Shown: positions 61,051 through 64,000 of the stretch, one piece after another
How positions within the stretch are numbered: the stretch's first letter is position 1
Layout of the letters: each line of letters begins with the position of its first letter
Assembly: GCA_020639255.1 (NCBI GenBank)
Contig: JACKGZ010000001.1
Coordinates: 124,001 to 188,000 of the forward strand
Direction of reading: 5' to 3'
DNA length: 64,000 bases
Origin: Phycisphaera sp.
GTDB lineage: Bacteria > Planctomycetota > Phycisphaerae > Phycisphaerales > UBA1924
Notes under the pieces: model-generated
What the model saw: only the letters and a program-made list of their open reading frames with translations
What the model was told of the DNA's origin: nothing
Databases searched by the model: none
Program-made: the position numbers and the translations under genes

Positions 61051-62415
61051 ATGTCCGAATCCGAAACCAAGGTGCGTGTGTGTCAGGCCTGCGGCAAGGA
61101 CTGCTCGGGTCAGCCACGCATCAAAGACAAGAAGGGGCGCTACCTCCACAAGGCTTGCTACGAGAAGGCGCTCGCCAAGGCGAAGAAACGCCAGCCCGTC
61201 GAGGTGATGGCCCCACGCAAACGACCCGCCGCCGCTGCCGCTACAGCCGTGCCTGTGCCGACCCGGCAAGCCGAGCCTACAGACATCTACGGCCTTGAGG
61301 ACGACGCGCTCGGACTGGGCGGCGACGACATGTTCGCCGATATGCCCGCGGCCGACCCGAACGCCGCGGCCTGTCCCGAGTGCGGCAGCGCCATCCCTGG
61401 CGGCTCCGTGCTCTGCACGGTCTGCGGGCACAACTTCCAGACGGGCAAATCTGCCGGCAGGGTCAGAGTCTCCAAGGAGACCGCGCTCGGCAACGCGACC
61501 AAGGCGACCGCTTCCAACTCGGCCGCGTGGCTCCTGGCGCTCATCGGCTCATCGATCGGCGGCGCGATCGGAGCGTTCGCGTGGGCCATGGTTGCGCTGC
61601 TTCTGAACCTCGAACACGGCTACATCGCCGTGGGCGTCGGCTTCCTCTGCGGCCTTGGCGCGGCGGTCGGGGCGCAATCACGCGCCGGCATTGTCACCGG
61701 GCTTGTCGCCTCGGGCGTTGCGATCCTGGCGATCGCAGTCGGAAAGTTCGCGGTCGTGCAGATCGCCGTCGACAGCATCGCCGAAGGTGCACGCGAATCG
61801 ATGCAGTCGCTCAAGGTGGACGCCAACAGCCCGTGGTTCACAGACCAAGACGCACTGCTTGAGATGGTCTTTGACGAGGTGACACGGCGTGAGCGTCGGG
61901 GCGAGACGCTTGTCTGGCCGATGGGAATGAGCTGGGACGAAGCATACGAACTCGACGACTACCCGCTCGATATCACCACCAAAGTCAAGTCGGACTGGCA
62001 GAAGCTGACCGACGAAGAACGCAGCGCCCGCAAGGACGCGCTCATGCGCGAAAACCAGGTCGCATCGATCGCCAATCAGATCGCGTCCGACAGGATCGAG
62101 GCGGGCCAGTCGCTCGCCTGGCCTGCGGGCATGACTTATGAAGAGGCGTACCTCATCGAGGACTATCCGAAGGACATCGTCGAAGACGCCGGTGCTCGTT
62201 GGGACGGCATGACCAGAGCCGAGCAGGCTTCCTATGTCAACGAGAAAGTCGAGCACTTCGCTACTCTGCTCGAGAGCGGCGAGTTCACAGCCGGGATGAT
62301 GGCCGCCAGTTATTCGATGAAGGATCTGTTCTTCGATGCGATCTGGATCATCCTGGCGGTCGGCACCGCGTTCGGCGTCGGTGCCAATTCAAACCTTGGC
62401 GAATCCGGAGCCTGA
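61051..62415 (+). CDS. Zinc-ribbon membrane protein with duplicated W-P-x-G-M module
   Basis: A 454-residue protein of unknown function. The N-terminus has a Cys pattern CQACGKDC (residues 11-18), then an HKACYEK motif that resembles a treble-clef or LIM-like half. A second Cys-rich segment (CPECGSAIPGGSVLCTVCGHNF, about 108-129) is a zinc ribbon. Four or so hydrophobic segments follow (about 150-240). The C-terminal half contains two copies of a module, WPMGMSWDEAYELDDYPLDI and WPAGMTYEEAYLIEDYPKDI, each followed by a charged helix. A last hydrophobic segment lies near the C-terminus. No known family was recognised. It follows rpmH, past the terminator, and converges on the HD-GYP gene. Confidence 0.7.
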   Translation: MSESETKVRVCQACGKDCSGQPRIKDKKGRYLHKACYEKALAKAKKRQPVEVMAPRKRPAAAAATAVPVPTRQAEPTDIYGLEDDALGLGGDDMFADMPAADPNAAACPECGSAIPGGSVLCTVCGHNFQTGKSAGRVRVSKETALGNATKATASNSAAWLLALIGSSIGGAIGAFAWAMVALLLNLEHGYIAVGVGFLCGLGAAVGAQSRAGIVTGLVASGVAILAIAVGKFAVVQIAVDSIAEGARESMQSLKVDANSPWFTDQDALLEMVFDEVTRRERRGETLVWPMGMSWDEAYELDDYPLDITTKVKSDWQKLTDEERSARKDALMRENQVASIANQIASDRIEAGQSLAWPAGMTYEEAYLIEDYPKDIVEDAGARWDGMTRAEQASYVNEKVEHFATLLESGEFTAGMMAASYSMKDLFFDAIWIILAVGTAFGVGANSNLGESGA

Positions 62416-63693
62416 TTACGCGGCAACGAGCTTGGCAGCTCGGGGCAGATCGAGCGGCTGGAGCGTACGCCTCACGGTGTCGACTTCCTCAGCGATCGAC
62501 ATGAAGACGTCGAGCAGCACCGGATCAAACTGCGTTGCTCGGCCCTCGCGCATGATCTCGATGGCGCGCGTATGGCTCAACGCGGGTTTGTAGACGCGGG
62601 CCGACGTGAGCGCGTCGTAGACGTCCGCGATCGCGACGATGCGTGCCGCGAACGGGATCTCGTTGCCCCGCAAGCGGTTGGGATACCCGGTGCCGTCCCA
62701 GCGTTCGTGGTGGCACAGAGCGATGTCGATACCCAGGTCGAGCAGCTCGTCCTCGCCGAAGCGGTCACGGATGGAAGTCAGCGTTTGCGCGCCCATGATC
62801 GTGTGCTTTTCGATCAACTCGCGTTCGTGCGGGAGCAGAGCGCCAGGTTTGAGCAGGATCGCGTCTGGGATGCCGACCTTGCCGATGTCATGCAGCGACG
62901 CGGCCAAGCGGATCGAGCGGATGAAGTGGTCGCTGATCTCCGGGTACTTCCGGCTGGCGGCCTTGGCGAGCAGGCAGCTGTACTCGCAGATCCGGTCGAG
63001 GTGCTGTCCGGTGTCCGTATCGCGGTAATCCGCGAGCTTGGCGAGCCCGAGGATCATGCCCTCGCGCGCGGCGATCAGATCCGAGTCTTTCCGCTGGACC
63101 TGCTGGCCAAGCACCCGGTTGGCCCGCACCAGCCGACGCTCGTGCATCGAGATGAGCGCGAGCGCCACGATGCCGGTGAGCAGGATGATGACGGCCCCGC
63201 CGAGCCAGATCCGCAGATTCATCTCGCTTGCTGCTGCGTCGCGCGCCGAGATCAGCTGTTCCGCAGGGGCGTTGACCCGGAGATAGGCGTTGTGCTTGGC
63301 AAGCGGCACCGTCGCGGTGTACGCCGACGGCCCTGATGAAGCGTCGCCCATGTGGTAGAGCTCGCGGCCGTCGTTCGAGACGATCGAGACGATCGAGTGA
63401 CCGGGGAGCTTGAGATCATCGAGCATCGCCTGAACACGGATGCCCCCTTCGGTGCCCGGTTCGATGGTTTCGGTGTCGAGCTTGGCGATTGCCAAGGCAA
63501 CGCCGCTGGCGGTGTCCTGCGCGGACGCCTCGACACGCCGGCTGTACTGATCGACCACCTCGGTGAGCACGTCTCGGCTGCCCGACCACCAACCCATACC
63601 GACCACCAGCCCCTGGGCGAGCAGGATGATCACGATGATCATCAATCTCGCCGGGGCGGCCCCGAGTCGGTCTGGTCTGCGTTTGTAAAACAT
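62416..63693 (-). CDS. Membrane-bound HD-GYP domain protein
   Basis: A 425-residue protein, probably a cyclic di-GMP phosphodiesterase. An N-terminal membrane helix (about 15-37) and a second at about 165-190 flank a periplasmic sensor-like region. The HD-GYP domain occupies about 210-410, with YRDTDTGQHLDRICEYS, SLHDIGKVGIPDAIL (HD at about 268), EKHTIMG, CHHERWDGTGYPNRLRG holding the GYP motif, and DVYDALTSARVYKPA. The domain is complete, so catalysis is expected. It converges on the zinc-ribbon gene with no gap, and the partial epimerase gene lies upstream on the same strand, 136 bp away. Confidence 0.9.
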   Translation of the reverse strand: MFYKRRPDRLGAAPARLMIIVIILLAQGLVVGMGWWSGSRDVLTEVVDQYSRRVEASAQDTASGVALAIAKLDTETIEPGTEGGIRVQAMLDDLKLPGHSIVSIVSNDGRELYHMGDASSGPSAYTATVPLAKHNAYLRVNAPAEQLISARDAAASEMNLRIWLGGAVIILLTGIVALALISMHERRLVRANRVLGQQVQRKDSDLIAAREGMILGLAKLADYRDTDTGQHLDRICEYSCLLAKAASRKYPEISDHFIRSIRLAASLHDIGKVGIPDAILLKPGALLPHERELIEKHTIMGAQTLTSIRDRFGEDELLDLGIDIALCHHERWDGTGYPNRLRGNEIPFAARIVAIADVYDALTSARVYKPALSHTRAIEIMREGRATQFDPVLLDVFMSIAEEVDTVRRTLQPLDLPRAAKLVAA

Positions 63694-63829
63694 ACGTCAC
63701 GCTTCACATCGGCAGGATCCGAACGGCGTGCGGCATGTGTCAAGCGACTTGGTCGCGCAGATTCGTTCTCGGCCCGGCGCATCTGGACAGGGGATGCCTG
63801 ATCTGGGTGGTAAACGTTCCAGGCCGAAC

Positions 63830-64000
63830 TCAGGCATTCGACGTCGCATGGGCCGAGTGCAGGAGCGTCTCGGGCGCGGCGCCGTCCAGGAGACCCTGCT
63901 TGAAGTACCAACGCGCCGTCCGCTCGAAACCTGTCCGAAGCGGTACCTGGGCCTCAAAGCCGAGCTGCTCCTTCGCCTTGGCGCCGGTAAACGCCCGGTC
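63830..64000 (-). CDS. C-terminal end of a nucleotide-sugar epimerase/dehydratase
   Basis: A minus-strand frame enters at the window edge and ends at a TGA at 63832-63830, giving 56 residues. The sequence (AKAKEQLGFEAQVPLRTGFERTARWY, then FKQGLL) matches the C-terminus of extended SDR sugar epimerases and dehydratases. In these, an [AS]KA...LGF motif is followed by a substrate-binding loop and a final helix of the type ARWYxxxGL. Most of the enzyme lies outside the window. A short Ala-rich tail closes the protein. Confidence 0.7.
   Translation of the reverse strand, partial: DRAFTGAKAKEQLGFEAQVPLRTGFERTARWYFKQGLLDGAAPETLLHSAHATSNA

Noticed and set aside
60797..61117. 106-residue minus-strand frame opposite rpmH
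   Set aside because: The plus strand encodes an exact L34 pattern with a ribosome-binding site and terminator, so the minus frame is a shadow.
1..64000. Mobile elements, CRISPR arrays, rRNA or tRNA genes
   Set aside because: No transposase, integrase or phage-like protein, no regularly spaced direct repeats and no tRNA- or rRNA-like segment was noticed on reading both strands. This was by eye, so a short tRNA could still be missed.

Overview
This 64 kb window is GC-rich (roughly two-thirds G+C by eye), gene-dense, chromosomal bacterial sequence. It most likely comes from a Planctomycetota bacterium, perhaps of the Phycisphaerae type. The pointers are a giant 3,264-residue secreted protein whose N-terminus carries the planctomycete LEPRxLL-type export motif, many secreted or lipoprotein genes of unknown function, Lys/Ala-rich or acidic low-complexity tails on ordinary enzymes, and single-copy housekeeping genes scattered outside their usual operons. 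No rRNA, tRNA, prophage, transposase gene or CRISPR array was seen.

Layout. 1-4.3 kb: the end of an unknown gene, then a minus-strand run of rarA, 5-formyltetrahydrofolate cyclo-ligase and a LysM L,D-transpeptidase, and a plus-strand PlsC acyltransferase. 4.3-10.3 kb: a REP-like inverted hairpin pair, then minus-strand ruvA, a mannose-1-phosphate guanylyltransferase, ruvX (with no canonical start codon where expected) and a 1,147-residue secreted peptidase/TPR protein. 10.4-13.7 kb: a plus-strand CapD-type sugar-nucleotide dehydratase, a small coiled-coil protein, dUTPase and a lipoprotein. 13.7-23 kb: minus-strand ribosomal protein S1, a Gfo/Idh/MocA oxidoreductase, thioredoxin, dihydropteroate synthase, a secreted 578-residue protein and FtsK with unusual acidic segments. 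23-29.4 kb: plus-strand O-methyltransferase, methyltransferase plus glycosyltransferase pair, ComM/YifB ATPase and an M1 aminopeptidase-like protein. 29.4-30.6 kb: minus-strand pgpA and pgsA, two steps of phosphatidylglycerol synthesis.

30.7-37.7 kb: nuoJ-K-L-M-N, the membrane arm of respiratory complex I, with overlapping start and stop codons; NuoL and NuoM carry histidine-rich segments. nuoB lies alone at 54.9 kb, so complex I is encoded at several places. 37.7-40.1 kb: an acidic-tailed membrane protein facing chorismate mutase/prephenate dehydratase, which has a histone-H1-like N-terminal extension. 40.1-50.4 kb: a 464 bp leader and the giant LEPR protein. 50.4-55.5 kb: a long coiled-coil protein with an H1-like tail, then rluB-type pseudouridine synthase, a YihY/BrkB membrane protein, a small lipoprotein and nuoB. 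55.5-64 kb: a SpoIIE-type phosphatase divergent from an endonuclease/exonuclease/phosphatase-fold lipoprotein, RNase III, two DUF1801 proteins flanking a lower-GC SseB-like lipoprotein, rpmH (L34), a zinc-ribbon membrane protein with an internal duplication, an HD-GYP protein and the end of a sugar epimerase.

Most genes are housekeeping. The parts that stand out are the giant LEPR protein and its leader, the His-rich complex I subunits, the recurring H1-like or acidic tails, the REP-like pair and the ruvX start. I found no self-evident new multi-gene system such as a defence island, a secondary-metabolite cluster or a mobile element.
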